Assembly: GCA_036245805.1 (NCBI GenBank)
Contig: BTRK01000006.1
Coordinates: 53,313,257 to 53,377,256 of the forward strand
Length of the DNA stretch: 64,000 bases
Reading direction: 5' to 3'
Source: Pristionchus mayeri
Lineage: Eukaryota; Nematoda; Chromadorea; Rhabditida; Neodiplogasteridae
Numbering within the stretch: the stretch's first letter is position 1; each line of letters opens with the position of its first letter. Positions 19,478 to 31,872 of this stretch are shown here, one piece after another. Position numbers and translations under genes: made by a program. The notes below the pieces were generated by a model. The model was not told the DNA's origin and did no database searches. It saw nothing but the letters and a program-made list of their open reading frames with translations.

Positions 19478-21249
19478 TCCAAAGTATTTCAAGGTTTTAC
19501 ATGGGGATGAGCAGCCTCCGCAAGATAATGGCTACCTTCATTCGGTTCAGCAAGTCAAGCAGTTCTCCTTGCCGAATTTCGCCGTCGATGTTGCCTCGAA
19601 TCGTGTATACTTTTCTCATCTCCTTCAGGATTGCGAAGCGGTTCCTTCGAATGGTTTCGATCAGCTCTTCGCTCGCATCGGAAACCTCTGGAAGGACTCA
19701 TTCATTTTCCGAAATTAGCTTAAACATTGCGATCCCTCCTTCTAAATCTACATTATGAAAGGAAATGAGGTGATGATAACAGCAAAACGTTGAAAGTTGG
19801 AAAATGGGACACAGCTGTGCATATGCATATTATTCTTTCCGGCCCGCATTTCCGCTCGGATCAATCAGTCAATCATTCGGCGCAAGTAGGCAGCTTGGAC
19901 TCACGAGTGTCCCAGAAAGCCAAGGCGAGTAGGGCGGTGAATTCGACATTATCTGGATTCACTCGCTCGTATTCCTTCCGATTCATTTCGCTCTGAAAAG
20001 GGCTCTGAAAAGAGGATATGAATATGTAAATGAGTCAAACAGACACTAACTCGATTTCAACTCGTTCAAACTGTTCACAATCCACCAATGGAAATGAAAG
20101 TCCATCCGTCATTATGGTGGTATAGCCATCGACACTGAAAACATGATTTTTCGCAGGCAAATAATTGCTATTCTTACTGTGTTTTTAGATCCTCAGGAAA
20201 GAAATGGCTTGATCGATAGGCAGATTCAATACGGCGTACTAAGTCAATAGACGACGAGATGCGCAGTTCCTTAAAACCGAACCCTTGAAATGCACAAAAA
20301 TCCAATATTTTCACCTTGTTCGCTGTTTCCAAACGCGCAAAGTCCGGAAACGCCTTTTCTGCGAAATCGCAGAGAGCAGATTTGAAAATACGCGAATTGG
20401 CAACACTCATCAAGGGAGTGCTTTATGTGAAGTCCTAAATGGACGAAACACTATTTTTTCAACACATATTGTTTTGCATCTCACTATATTACGCCCTGCG
20501 TTATCACTTGGACTGATTCGGTCTGACAATGATTTAGTACCGTTTTCTACCGACTTTCGAGTCTGACACAACAAACTGAAATCGATTATTTTTGAATTTG
20601 TAACGGACTGCACAGTGTCACCTGTAGCTCTGTCGAACTCTATCCAGGATCGGTGTAAAACTGCATGGCTGATCGAACGAGAACCTATAAGAAACAACTA
20701 TTACAAATGTTTAGTGAATTTTTGTAAATCATTTTTGAAACATCCCCAAATTGGTAGGCTTTTGAACAAGGTAACTTGGTAAAAAAGAGGGTAAATGATG
20801 CAAGCGTACGTTGTGTGATCGATGAACGCTGGTCTTCGAATGTCATCTAATGGCCGATAATATGCAGTTGCATCTTTATCAGAATTCGCCGCCTTCGCGT
20901 CCTTGTCAATTTGTTTAACATTGTCGCTATCTGTTGATGCTGCATTTTTCAACACTTCCAAAATCAGCGCATATCGGCATTTCCTGCACGAGAGTATTTG
21001 TCATGAATGTCGCAGTTGACTTGATCATTATCTGCTTAATCTGACCTTTCTCAACGCAGCTGTCATCTCCATTCACACATGCTGTTGGTGTACTTTTAGA
21101 ATCACGAACACGCCTCAAAATTGATAACACTATTTTGGAATTATGGTGAAAATCAGGTCAACCTTGTAGAACACTGCGCAAGGCCGGCAGCAATCGATGC
21201 CCAGTCGACAGTGCGTGGTTGGTGCAGTGCATATCAACCATTTTCGTGG
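19478..21249 (-). pseudogene. Nuclear hormone receptor-like gene B with DNA-binding domain, apparently damaged
   Basis: Leftward exons: 21163-21249 (WLICTAPTTHCRLGIDCCRPCAVFYK split here: first finger and P-box), 21046-21113 (CVNGDDSCVEK, second finger), 20810-21019 (CRKCRYALILEVL, then a polar hinge), 20622-20684, about 20178-20420 (FAEKAFPDFARLE, start of the ligand domain), 20051-20134, 19905-19992 (VEFTALLALAFWD) and 19478-19687 (ASEELIETIRRNR...LLDLLNRMK). Three defects are visible. The first zinc-binding cysteine is a tryptophan (KWLIC). The join from exon 1 to exon 2 is out of phase by one base. A 'CT' duplication before CRKCRY throws the second finger out of frame. Either the gene is decaying or the sequence has small errors. 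The architecture, a two-finger domain plus a nematode-type ligand domain, makes the family call secure. Confidence 0.65.
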
Positions 21250-23937
21250 CTGAAAGGTTATATTTAAGGCAGACGAGCAGTATAGTTCGCTCGCGTCTAA
21301 TACTGTGCCCTTAACAGAACGATGTATGTATCAGTTTCTCGCTCTCTCACTCAATATAATCTCTTGATCTCTGCTTAAACTGACTAAAAGTCTTTCGGAA
21401 GACCAGTCAAGTAAAACTTCTTGGGGTAAACATCAAGTCAAAATTTCATGCAGACACATCTAGCAGTATCTTACAGTTATATTTAAACTATTTCTCCATA
21501 AAATGACGTAAAATCCGCTCTAAAAACAGTCTAAAACTACATTGTTCATGGTTTTACTCTTCCGGAAGACTTTGCACTTTCCCCTCCCTCACCCTGATTC
21601 CTTGAGCGGCAATCTTCCTCTACCTCTTCCTCTTCGCACTCTGCTGTCAAGGTAGCAATGTTGAACTCCAAAATTGTATATGCTCCTTACAACGAAAGAG
21701 TCTGAGGGCGTTTAGTTGCATTATACGGCGGTTCATCAAACTTAGCGTCTATATCAGTTCCGGGGAAAATGTGTGGGAAATGGATTATTTCGTGCGACAT
21801 TTCGATTTTTAATCTTACCGAACTGCTCATTTGTCTGTCGTTTTCCAGCAGTGCAGCGAAGTTAGCCTCGATTAAAGCGGAAACTGCCATAAATATTAGA
21901 TGAAGCCGGATAACAGAATACTCAATACTGACAAGGGCATTTGCGGGGCGAAAACTTAAGCATAATATACGATAATTCGCAATTTTGAGCAATTGTTGTG
22001 CTTCCAACTACGCTTAGAACCATTATGTGTGTGTCAAAACGCACTTTCTAGCGAGATCGAAAGTTCATGCGGTTGAGTCTAGGGGAGGAAGGAATTGGGA
22101 CAATGACAGGTGAGGCGACGAGCGAGAGACGGGACAGGGAAGGGGAGGGAAGAGAGGGATGAGAAAGAGAGATAGACGCGTGGCTAAAAGTTCATTCCAC
22201 GCTCCATGCGAGACAGAGAAATATACGAATTGTTGATATTTCTAACTTTTCACTAAGCAGATTCAGACCAAGAATTCATTAGTTTTTGGAGAATCTTGCA
22301 GAAAACGCTCAAAAAATTCGAACGCACAGAGCTTTTTCAGCTTGTCTGCCGATATAGGCAGAGAGAGTGCAAGCAGCACGGGAGAGACCTCCATAGAAAG
22401 ATCTCCACCACCCTCCCCTCTTCCCGCTTTCTCTCTCCCCTCTCTTCACTTCCTTTCACTCTATTCCCTTTCTTCCCTCTCGTGTCTCTTCTCTCGCAAT
22501 GAGTTCAGGGACCTCTCAGTTCAAGAGAGATGTTCACTACATGTCGAGAGAAGGATAACGAACACAGCACTACCGTTTGAACATACGCAAGTGGCTCACA
22601 ACTTACGAGGATGCGCAGCCTGCACAAAGCAAAGAGGGTGTTTACATGAATAAGAAAATGTGTTTACTTTGATATCTAATTTTCATAGCCCAAACTTCAC
22701 AACAGATCGCACCGACCGAATATTTTACAAAGAATTTGGTAAGTTTAACTTACTAAGTTATTTGACGATAGCATATCATTATACAGTTATATATGTTCAA
22801 ACTATGTTACGAGGATGATGAATTGTCAAGTTGTGAAACTAATATTGTCGGAAATTATCGTTTTCCCGGTAGAAAGGCTTCATATCGATTTGTGTTCTCT
22901 AATTGTATGTTTTTACCCTATGAACTACCCTATGAAGTGAAAAATACACTAGCCATACAATCACCACGTGTGATTCTATAATAAGCTGGTCGAGCAAAAT
23001 TGCCGCTATCATCAGGCAAAATCCGTACGGGATATTTGAGCGCCCGAATTTTTGGAGTTCTCCTTCTCCCTAAAATTTCCACCCGAGGAGGACGTTCTCC
23101 CATGAATTTTCCACAGCATCACCCCGGAATCGTCGTCGAATCCAAGTGCAACGGCAACGCCATCGTGTCCGAGCACAACGGCATCGTCGTCGAGTCCGAG
23201 CGCAACGGCATCGTCGTCGAGTCTCGCAGTGGAACGTCGAAGAAACATCGAGCCCACGGAAGAAGTGGAGAACTACAATACGACACTCAGAACGAGTCCC
23301 ACTGACCAAATTGCTTTCGACCGTGGCCCAGTGATTATTGTCTCGTTGTAATTGACTGTCTAGTATCAGATTCACCCCTCAGTTTGAATCTTGGAGGGAG
23401 GTGTTGTATACAGGCCCTTGCCTTGTACCACTAATGTCAATTACCATAAGCTTAGACTAGAGACTCCCACACCTGTCTCGTGTTCTCCCTCTGTTATGTA
23501 AAGATGACTGTACTCTCTCCCTCCTTTCTCCCTTGTCGACTAGCATGCCATTAGTGCTCTCCCTCGTCTCTCCATTTACATGCCGTCATTGATGAGGTAG
23601 ACGAGTCTGCCTCTCCTCCCCTCGTAATTCTCGCCGTTTCCTCTTGTATTGAGCGGTCGCTCACCCTTTCTCTGTTAGATAAAGCCTCTCCCTTTTTGCT
23701 CCTAGAGTTGGGACAAGCTTGCTACACAATATTGAGTTGATTGCGTCAATAATTTCAGTTTTGTTCACAATTTTACGGTTCCAAAGTATAACTTCTAATT
23801 GAACACAGATCGAACTTTGAAAAGGCTGATGCTATTTTTTTCCGGTTCCGGAAGTTCCCTCACTCGCACGCCCGAAGATCCGCGGTCAAGAGCCCAAGTC
23901 TCGAATTCGTCCGAAAACTTAAAATACGGATGCGGTT
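21250..23937. other. Intergenic stretch without a recognised gene
   Basis: I see no domain here. A 106-codon leftward frame (21687-22007; ...ALIEANFAALLENDRQ...IIHFPHIFPGTDID) looks compositionally protein-like but has no family motif. About 23130-23225 has three imperfect 27-base tandem units around 'aacggcatcgtcgtcgag'. 22380-22500 and 23480-23700 are CT-rich tracts. The upstream regulatory region of receptor B should lie just right of 21250, but I cannot point to a site. Confidence 0.45.
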
Positions 23938-24657
23938 TCAATTTTGGGTTTTCTTGGGATTGATTTCATGTGAAGGAACTGATCTCACTGATCCGTCTCT
24001 TCTCCATCCGTCCGTTCCTTCCATGTTGATCGTGAATTCGTTGAATGCCCGAGGATCAATGCTAAAGACAACATTCTGCTCCTCTGTTGATGTCTTGGAG
24101 AAGTTCTGAAACATCATTATCTTGCTTACTTTTTTGAATTTATTGACTTATAAAGTCTAGTAAAGGGATTGACCCAACCTCGACTATTTCCTGGATCTGT
24201 TCGCTTGATGTGATGGTAATCGGCGCGCGAATAAGCGTGTCTCCTCTCATAGCGAGAAATATATCAATTGAGATGGCGAAAGTCGGATTCTAAAAGTGCA
24301 CTAATGCCAATTGTATATTGTGATTGAAACATCTTCGAATGCCATACATTTGTCTAATGCACGATGCTCGATTCATACCTTGAATCCAATTTCGGCAGTA
24401 TGTTCGAGAGCACGCAGAAATTCTTTGTCCAAAGTGGTCTGATTTAGCTTCATATCAAAGCGTTTGTCGGCGTTTTGGAGGAGAAAATTACGAAGGCTGC
24501 AAATACTTCAGTAAATGCGAACCATCATTAAGACTAACTTGGGACTGGGATCTCCGAACATGCCGATTAATATAGTCTCAACTTCACATCCCTGAAGGAA
24601 ATCAGCGGGAGGGTGACAATTGCACAACTCGTCGCCGCTCGATTGAGAGTAGGCCTT
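23938..24657 (-). CDS. Unrecognised gene, last four exons, minus strand
   Basis: Exons about 24657-24539 (ELCNCHPPADF...LIGMFGDPSP), 24496-24379 (NFLLQNADKRFDMKLNQ...ALEHTAEIGF), 24289-24179 (FAISIDIFLAMRGDTLI) and 24105-23938 (NVVFSIDPRAFNEFTINMEG, stop TGA). The joins are in phase and have GT/AG borders. The composition is that of a folded, non-repetitive protein with one Cys-x-Cys. I do not recognise the family. The RTE retrotransposon at 24714-27623 is inserted just upstream, in an intron or in the 5' region, so any further 5' exons would lie beyond 27634. A diverged copy of the first listed exon is present in the opposite direction at about 32590-32760. Confidence 0.6.
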
Positions 24658-24713
24658 GAAACTTGGGAGTTGTATCATTGTAACCAGTATGTGCTCCCCT
24701 ACAATTGCATATA

Positions 24714-27623
24714 TCAATCAATCAATCAATCAATTTATCTTATCAGGCGGAAACGCTCAGAAGATGATAGGTCGGTAGTCTTCATAAGTTGCACTCCACC
24801 AATGGCTGCCAATAGCTCGGGATAGGTCGTCTCTCCATCGCGCGCGAGGCTTTCCGGGGGACGAGTCCTATTGAATGGAGTCCAGACAGTTGTCGCACGG
24901 CTCCACTGTTCCACTCCCATTCCTCTGATCTTGAGGGCCCAGCGCGCTTTCCGTTTCAATCCTTCCTCATTCCAGTCTCTCAGCTTGGTAATCCCTCTCA
25001 CGCGGTCATTCCTCCATCTGTCCCTCAGCGTGACTCCAAGCATCTTTCTTTCCATCTTCCTCTGGGTGACTCTCAGCCTCTCCTTCTCGCTAGATCTCAG
25101 AGCCCATACTTCACACCCATAGAGAACTGTAGCCGTGATGCAGCTCTCGAAGACTCTCCTCCTGATCTTGATGGACAGAATTGGAGAAGATAGGAGGTGC
25201 GAAAGCTTACTCCAGGCCAGCCACCCTAATCGAATCCGGTGTTCTATTTCGTCGGAATGATCCAAGGGAAGAGCTATTCTTCCTCCGAGATAGGTGGCGC
25301 TATCGACGAATTCGAATCGCAGATTGCCGATGATTATTGGATTGCGGGTAGAGGTGCAGGAGGTGAGGAGGTTGGTCTTGCTTGCATTCAGTTCGAGACC
25401 AACTCGGCTGCACTTGTCCATCAGCTTCTTCAGCATTCGTTCCAGCTCGGGTCGAGATTTGGCAACGAGAGCCACGTCATCGGCATACTCCAAGTGGCAA
25501 AGGTTCCTTCCGTCGATTCTAATTCCATCTGACTCCCAGTCAATGTTGTCCATGGCTGATCGTAGCACTGCGTTGAAGAGACGAGGGGAGAGGGTATCCC
25601 CTTGGCGGACTCCTCGACGCACAGTCACAGGAACGAGCTCCTCATTAACTCGAATGAGTGTAGAGGAGGACTCGTACAGACGGCGCAACACGTGGACGAG
25701 GGAGGGATGGGCTCCGAACGAGAAGATGGCTTGCCAGCAGGCATTCCACTCCACACAGTCGAACGCCTTCTTGAAGTCGACGAACGCCAAGTAGATTGGG
25801 ATACCGTACTCGGAGGTTCTTTCAGCGACCTGCTTGATGGCATGCAGGTTGTCGAGAGTACTGTAGCCGCGCCGGAAGCCGGTTTGGGTCGAGGACTCTG
25901 TTTCTTCAAGCACAGTTTCGAGTCTCTGAAGAATGACTTTGGTCATTGTCTTCAGGGAAACGGTGAGGAGGGAGATGGGACGGAAGTTCCCAATGTTGGT
26001 AGGGTCTCCTTTCTTGTGCAGAAGAGTGACAATTGCTTCGGTCAGGTCGCTTGGAACAGCCTCTCCATCTACCAGATAGTTGAGTAGATCAGCGATAACG
26101 GGAGCAAGGTGGTTTCGAGAGTGGTATAGCATATCAGGGAGAATGCCATCCGAACCGGGTGAGTGACCACACTTGAGTTGGGACATCGCTTTGCTGACCT
26201 CATCGGGTAGGAAGGGAGGAAGGGGATCCAGAGGCTGAGGAGGGACTGGGAGTGGACACGGAACTGCAGGGGTGTAGAGACCGTCAAAGAAGCTCTGGAC
26301 CACTGTCTTGGTAGCTGCTTGAGAGAGAGCACCAGTTACAGGGTCGGGAACTAGAAGGCGCTTCTTTGAGGTTTGCAGACTCAGCATGCTCTTCACGATG
26401 CTCCTTCCCATGGTTGCTGCTTGCCGTGCTTGTGCCTCCTTTCGCTTCCTGATGTCATCGACGAAACTCGTCCGGGCAGCTTTGCAGGCAGCTGAGTAGG
26501 CGACAGCTTGTTGGGAGTTGGATTGCAATTCATAGCGCATCGCTAGGAGCTTCCGCGTTCAACTCGAGATCCAAGAAGGGGATTGGCGCTTCCTCCAGCA
26601 GTTCGTTGCCGCGGTCTCCGTGAAAGCCTTTACCGTAGTATAGGCGTCGGCGGCAGAACTGGGGCGGGCAAGGGGCAGTGACGCGAGAAGGTTTGCGTTG
26701 ACAGTAAAAGCGGTTCGATCGAAATCTAGCCGCTCCCTGCATCTTTTCTGCCTCGCCTTGCCAGGGAGGGAGAGGCACATCCGAACAAGGCGATGGTCGG
26801 AGTCAAACTCAAACCGACCAACGACTCCACAGTTGACTACTCTCGCTGTGGCGGGCGCTGCAACGTAGTCAATTTGGTGGAATGCGGAGCCGTTTGGGGA
26901 TCGCCAGGTCCAGATTCGACCGTGCCGTCTCTTGGGGAACGTGTTCAGGATGCGCAGTCTGTTCCTCACGCAGAGCTCAGTGAAGCAGCGTCCGCGTGAG
27001 TTCGGTGTGGGAGAGGCAAAGTTACCGACAAATCTTTCATTGTCAGGTTCCCTCGCCACTCGACAGTTGAAGTCACCAACCAGAACTGGCATATGGCCGT
27101 TTGGGGCACTCCGCAGGGCGGTCTCAACCTGGTCTAGGAAGTCTTCATACGCGTCGACATCGTAGGAAGACGTAGGGGCGTAAGCGCAGACCAGGAAGAG
27201 CCGTAGGTCGGGAAGGAGCAGAGTGGCCAAACGAGGGGAGAGGCCATTGAACACAGCTCCGCGCGTGAGTTGCGGTCGAAGCAAAAATGCCACGCCATGG
27301 GAAGCAGTGGGCCCGCCCGAGTGGTAGACTACAGTGCCTGAGGATGTAAGATTGAACGAGGCACAACCCACAATCCTGGCTTCCTGCACTGCAACCACGT
27401 CCCACTTGATCTTGTCGAGGGCGAGTTCCATCTCCGACTGCTTCTCCCTTGGGCCGAGCGTCCTGGCGTTGATGGTGCCGATATAGAAGTGGCGACCCAT
27501 CGTGGCGGCGTACAACTCCCGCGTGCCAACGCGTCTGGGAGAGGGAATCCGGGCGGGCGGAACCGGAGACGGAGAGACGAAATCGCACTCAACCGCTCGC
27601 CACACACTTGAGAACCCAGAATG
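24714..27623 (-). mobile_element. Full-length RTE-clade retrotransposon with 10-bp target duplication
   Basis: The element reads leftward: endonuclease, reverse transcriptase, then a short 3' tail of TTGA repeats (24714-24735 as ATCA on this strand), which is the usual RTE 3' end. It is bounded on both sides by ATTGCATATA (24704-24713 and 27624-27633). Length 2.9 kb, a normal size for RTE, which has no separate gag and no RNase H. A paralogous copy of the target without the insertion is visible at 32563-32720, confirming the borders. Confidence 0.9.
24735..27605 (-). pseudogene. RTE polyprotein: APE endonuclease plus reverse transcriptase, one in-frame stop
   Basis: The endonuclease part (27605-26562) has GTINARTL, then VVAVQEAR, CAYAPTSSY, VGDFNCRV, QIDYVAAP and SDHRLVR, i.e. 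all the motifs of the APE fold that nicks the target. A TGA at 26559-26561 interrupts the same frame. From 26540 the reverse transcriptase continues with NFRPISLL, QTGFRRGYS, FVDFKKAFD, VRRGVRQGDTLSP and the catalytic YADD. It ends in the RTE-specific VTQRKMERKMLGVTLRDR tail. About 956 codons in all, with only the single stop; otherwise no break. Reverse transcription at the nicked target is the known mechanism of this clade. Confidence 0.9.
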
Positions 27624-27827
27624 ATTGCATATACAGTTCTAATTATTAGGCGCTTATGAGATTCACACTTCACCAACGACCAGGGGGTCATGGTCCAAAA
27701 TCGAGATTTTCAGTAGAAAATCATGGTTAGATAAACACACAGTTCTGTAACTTATCGATTCTCATATTACTGGAATAAAGTAGTATCTCCAGTACTAGAA
27801 TATCACTTTGTTGCGGCTCTGTGTGCT

Positions 27828-28698
27828 AGTGAAATTTGAAATAACGATGTGCAGTCCCGCAGTTTTGTATGTTATTCCACTATTCAGAGAGTCTAGTTTA
27901 TTTTCTACACAACGATCGTCACCCTATATTTGGAGATCCTTATTTAGAGATGCAAAAATTAGTGTAAAATCGTGTCTGGTAAAATAATCTGTTTTATTAC
28001 ATTTTTGACAATTTCTCAAAAGCCTATTTTTGTATTTCTTTTTAATTTTTTATGTGGATAGCTATCATACAAAACGTCTTCCTTCTGAGTAAATTCAGCG
28101 AAAGGTTAGTATTTTTGCTGCTCATCCAGTGGATTCTCATCCGATCTAGTACCGTGCCCACGTGTAGTCGACGAGCATAGCTCGGGTGCCACATCCGGAG
28201 TGTTCTAGATCACTCTCTGCGAAATGGGACACACTTATTTCAGAAAATTGAAATTTCGAAGTTTGTCATTTCAAAACCGATTTAAATGAATGATATCTCA
28301 GAAAATCACTAATATTCCATTGATTATATGTGTCAAATTCTAGAATGATTGGGCATCAACTCCTGTAGAAACAACGAAAAAAAATGTAAATTTTTTTATT
28401 AAATTCAGATGGGTGGGTAGCGAGGTTTTTTATTGCTGTATTATAAAGAGCTGTATGATAGCTATCCACATAAAAAATTAAAAAGAAATACAAAAATAGG
28501 TTTTTGAGAAATTGTCAAAAATGTAATAAAACAGATAATTTTACCAGACACGATTTTACACTAATTTTTGCATCTCTAAATAAGGATCTCCAAATATAGG
28601 GTGACGATCGTTGTGTAGAAAATAAACTAGACTCTCTGAATAGTGGAATAACATACAAAACTGCGGGACTGCACATCGTTATTTCAAATTTCACTAGT
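27828..28698. repeat. Foldback with ~245-bp arms
   Basis: 27828-28066 and 28448-28698 are inverted copies ('gatgtgcagtcccgcagttt', 'cgatcgtcaccctatatttg', 'ggatagctatcatac'). A third copy of the same arm lies at 31945-32190. The spacer contains an 83-base segment that recurs at 33104-33187. Confidence 0.85.
28072..28154 (+). repeat. 83-bp direct repeat, copy 1
   Basis: 'aaaacgtcttccttctgagt' through 'ccgatctagtaccg' is repeated almost perfectly at 33104-33187. Copy 1 is wedged between a foldback arm and the left end of the 4.3-kb element. Confidence 0.9.
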
Positions 28699-29321
28699 CT
28701 AAAAATGCAAATTCAGGGGTGTCGACACAACATTTAGTCAGATATTTACTCAGTTCAATTTAATTTGATCAGTTAAAGGAGTGCTACGAGGAATTCATAC
28801 GTGAAAACTCTCACAACGAAAATTTAGCGCTCTCAAGTGAATACGGTATTGCCTTGGCAATTAGTCAAATCAATCGCAAACTGAAGCTTTTATTCGGGCA
28901 GCGGTTTATTCCCTTTCTAATGTTTGTTTTCGCTTTATTTTCGTTTTGTTCTTATTGAATTGTGATAATTCGATGTCGATTCTATCGATTTGTATCGTGT
29001 TTACTTACTTGGAACACCAAAATCGTTCGAATTTCGGCGTAGCAGAGTAATGCGTTTTTTTCTGACCATTCTAAACACTTGTTTGATTGCTAACCGCGTA
29101 CAATAGCAGTTTTATCTTATCGTAGCGACTTATTAATTAGGTTGAATCATATTTCAAGCTGCAGTTGAGTTAGCTGTTAGCGACTTCTTTAGAGGTGCCT
29201 TTTCTATGTTTAGTGTTCTGTGCTCCGCCGTCTTTCCTCACGTTTGATCGTTTCTTTTGTCGGCTTCTATAGTTTTCTCGTGTTTTGTTGCGCTTGTTAT
29301 TCCCTCTTACCCTTGATTTAG

Positions 29322-30616
29322 GTAGCACAACCACTGATCGACGTGGGGTTCATGTGGACGACCGGAAAGTTAGTCTTTTACCGCCTCATCACAGCTAAAA
29401 TTGGGTTGATTTAACACTGTTTTCTTGCCATTTATAGGAACTTATAGTTTAAACCGTTAAATTTATAAATTTGAATTTCAGTATTCTTGTCCGGGTGTGA
29501 CTCGTCGCTGGCGCCATCAAGATCTCGCCCGACAACGTTATCTGGTCGCTCAGGGTAAGCTCTTTTTCCTTGTTCAACCCAGTGGTTTCTTTTCCCGGGA
29601 TGTCCTTCCGTTTTCTTTCCTTCATCGTCATCTTCCCAATAATATTTTCCTCTTCCAGACGGAGAAGGGCTAGGACCTCTACGAGAAGCTGAAGAAGTTC
29701 ATCGTGCCCGGTACTATCGCCGACAGAGGGATAAGGTACCATCCCTCTTTGTTGTTATAATTTGGTACCAAATAATTTAGATAGCGGCATACTTTATGGC
29801 ACACACTCTAACATTAATATTGGATTTCTATAACTTTTATTCAACTTTTGTGCGAATGATATTGAGCAAATTGGGCGGTTCCTTTGTCGACAATTGACTA
29901 TGATCGTGAGGGTTTCCCGTATAGGAGTGATCGAAAATATCTATTGCAGCTTCCTTCCGTGGCCGAAGTTCAGTCCGAGGTGGGCGGTCGATGGAACAAC
30001 GGAGTGAACAAAGTATTCACTGCTGTCGAGGTACGTCTTTACATCTGGGATGTAATGCGTACTCGTGGAAGAAACATTCATGTTCATACACATCCTAAAT
30101 TCTACAACTAAGACAATTATATAATCTATTAAAAGGGTTTACTGTATTTATACTCGCTCATTATCATGCTCTTTCAAGTTTTAATCTAGGACTTAGTCTA
30201 TTCGTTCTTCATCAGTATTATACATAATTTCAGAATGCGCTTAGGCTAACCAATGGTTAACCAGTTTCCTGGCCAGTTGGTAATCAGTATCTCAACCAGT
30301 GGGTGGGGAGTTGCCCACCTACTGGTTGGAAGAAACCAGAATGTTTACGCGTGCTCTCTGTTTCCTGACCGATTGCATTATCCGGATAGACGCCATGACG
30401 CTGCTCTTTATATGTAGATGTGAAGAATAGTGAAGGAATTATGCTTTTTTTATGCTTGCATGCCCTCAGGAAAATTGTTAAACGACTCTCCGCACAGCCA
30501 TCTACTTTCAGGCCGTTCAAAACCATGGGATTCGTCCAAGTTCAGAGGAACTTATTCGATCCAAAAAGATCGAATTTCGTGAAGGAATGGGACGTCGAAG
30601 AATACGGAAGAACTAA
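29322..30616 (+). CDS. Five-exon gene of unknown function inside the long-inverted-repeat element
   Basis: Exons 29322-29368, 29482-29554, 29659-29735, 29950-30030 and 30512-30616 each have AG/GT borders. All four joins keep one reading frame to a TAA. The protein fragments are STTTDRRGVHVDD, then SCPGVTRRWRHQDLARQRYL, GPLREAEEVHRARYYRRQRD, AEVQSEVGGRWNNGVNK, and SSEELIRSKKIEF...GMGRRRIRKN. It is very rich in Arg, hydrophilic and helical, suggesting a nucleic-acid-binding or nuclear protein. The start is not visible; at least one exon lies upstream of 29322. I do not recognise a family. Its place between 625-base inverted repeats suggests it belongs to the element, but it could be a host gene caught between them. 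Confidence 0.55.
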
Positions 30617-31041
30617 TGGAAGCATGGAGTTGGAAAAGACTAACTTCATCCACACGTACATTGGATCGACCATCTGGTTTTGTTGTTTTTTGCACAACCT
30701 TGTTGTTTGCAATTATTTGTTTAATCCTCAAGTTGTTCTTTTATTGTTTTGAGTCGAAGATAAAACAAAAACCATTGAACTCACTTTGAACTCGAAGAGA
30801 AGCAGATTATTCTTACAGTAATCCAGAGCGGGTATGGAAGGGTGCTCTTCTAATGAGTGAGAGTGAGGGTTGTATGATAGTGTTGTTCAGATGTCGTCGT
30901 TTTGTTACATTAGAATCAAATCTCATATTGATTTCCATTCAAACTATAGATTATTGTGGTTACCTGACATCTCTCTAGACCCGGATTTTTCGAATTTGAT
31001 TTTGAGGTGAGATAGAGTAGGACAGAACGTCCCCACACATA

Positions 31042-31115
31042 TGGCTGCGTGTCCTAATGGATAAGGCGTTTGTCTGGCGATCCGTATGTCGTCGGTTCGG
31101 CTCCTGTCCAAAACA
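31042..31115 (+). pseudogene. tRNA-like sequence (Arg-type), degenerate
   Basis: The stretch has an A box like that of tRNA-Arg (TCCTAATGGATAAGGCG) and a B-box-like GGTTCGGCTCC at the right spacing (about 42 bases). The acceptor ends do not pair, and the anticodon stem is poor. It is either a dead tRNA gene or the head of a tRNA-derived SINE. The internal promoter boxes could still bind polymerase III factors. Confidence 0.35.
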
Positions 31116-31356
31116 CCTGTTTATTGCTAGCATGTCCTCATTTTTCGAACACTTTCTAATAACTTACAGTATCCCAAGTTTATAAACTTTCAAATGTGCG
31201 CGCATTGCCTGCGCTGATTGCAAAGCTTTGAAAGCCCACAGCTCATCTTAGAGGCATCTGTAGCATTCCGAACAAAGTGATCTCTGATCGGACGAGTGTC
31301 CTCTACAACACCCTTTTGCCAGTTTGGGTAGCTGGACATTCCCCGGAGCACCCCTT

Positions 31357-31872
31357 TAACACCATTTGGTCATCAATAACATAAATTCGCTTAGAAATTT
31401 AAAATTTTTTTAATTTCAGAAAAAAAATTGTTGCTCAACTTCGATTTTTCCAAGTTTGGGGTATTACCAAACGACGGATTAGTTAATGCTGCCAAATTAT
31501 TTAGTTGCAAATCAAAGTAGACTAAAACATGTACTAATTGATTGCAAAAAAATCTCATCCAATGCTGTCATTTCCTAAGTATCTTTGATCAAATGCGTAG
31601 AAAACATAATCGCACATTCAATTTCTTCACATTTTGATCAAAGATATTTAGGAAATGACAGCATTGGATGATGATTTTTTGAAGTCAGTTAGAAAATGTT
31701 TAGTCTACTTTGATTTGCAACTGAATATTTTGGTAGCATTAACTGATCCATCGTTTGGTAGTACCCCAAACTTGAAAAAAATCGAAGTTGAGCAAACAGT
31801 TGTTTTCCGAAATTTAAAAATTTAATTTTTTAAGCGAATTTATGTTATTGATTGCCAAATGGTGTTAACAGA
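31357..31872. repeat. Foldback element with ~230-bp arms
   Basis: The left arm ('aacaccatttggtcatcaat' to 'atctttgatcaaa') and right arm (31630 to 'gccaaatggtgttaac') are inverted copies with scattered differences and a ~60-base loop. The element is AT-rich and non-coding, and it abuts the right arm of the 4.3-kb element. Confidence 0.85.

Noticed and set aside
25239..26087. Rightward frames of 80-166 residues over the RTE element
   Set aside because: Antisense shadows of the endonuclease/reverse transcriptase; no motifs.
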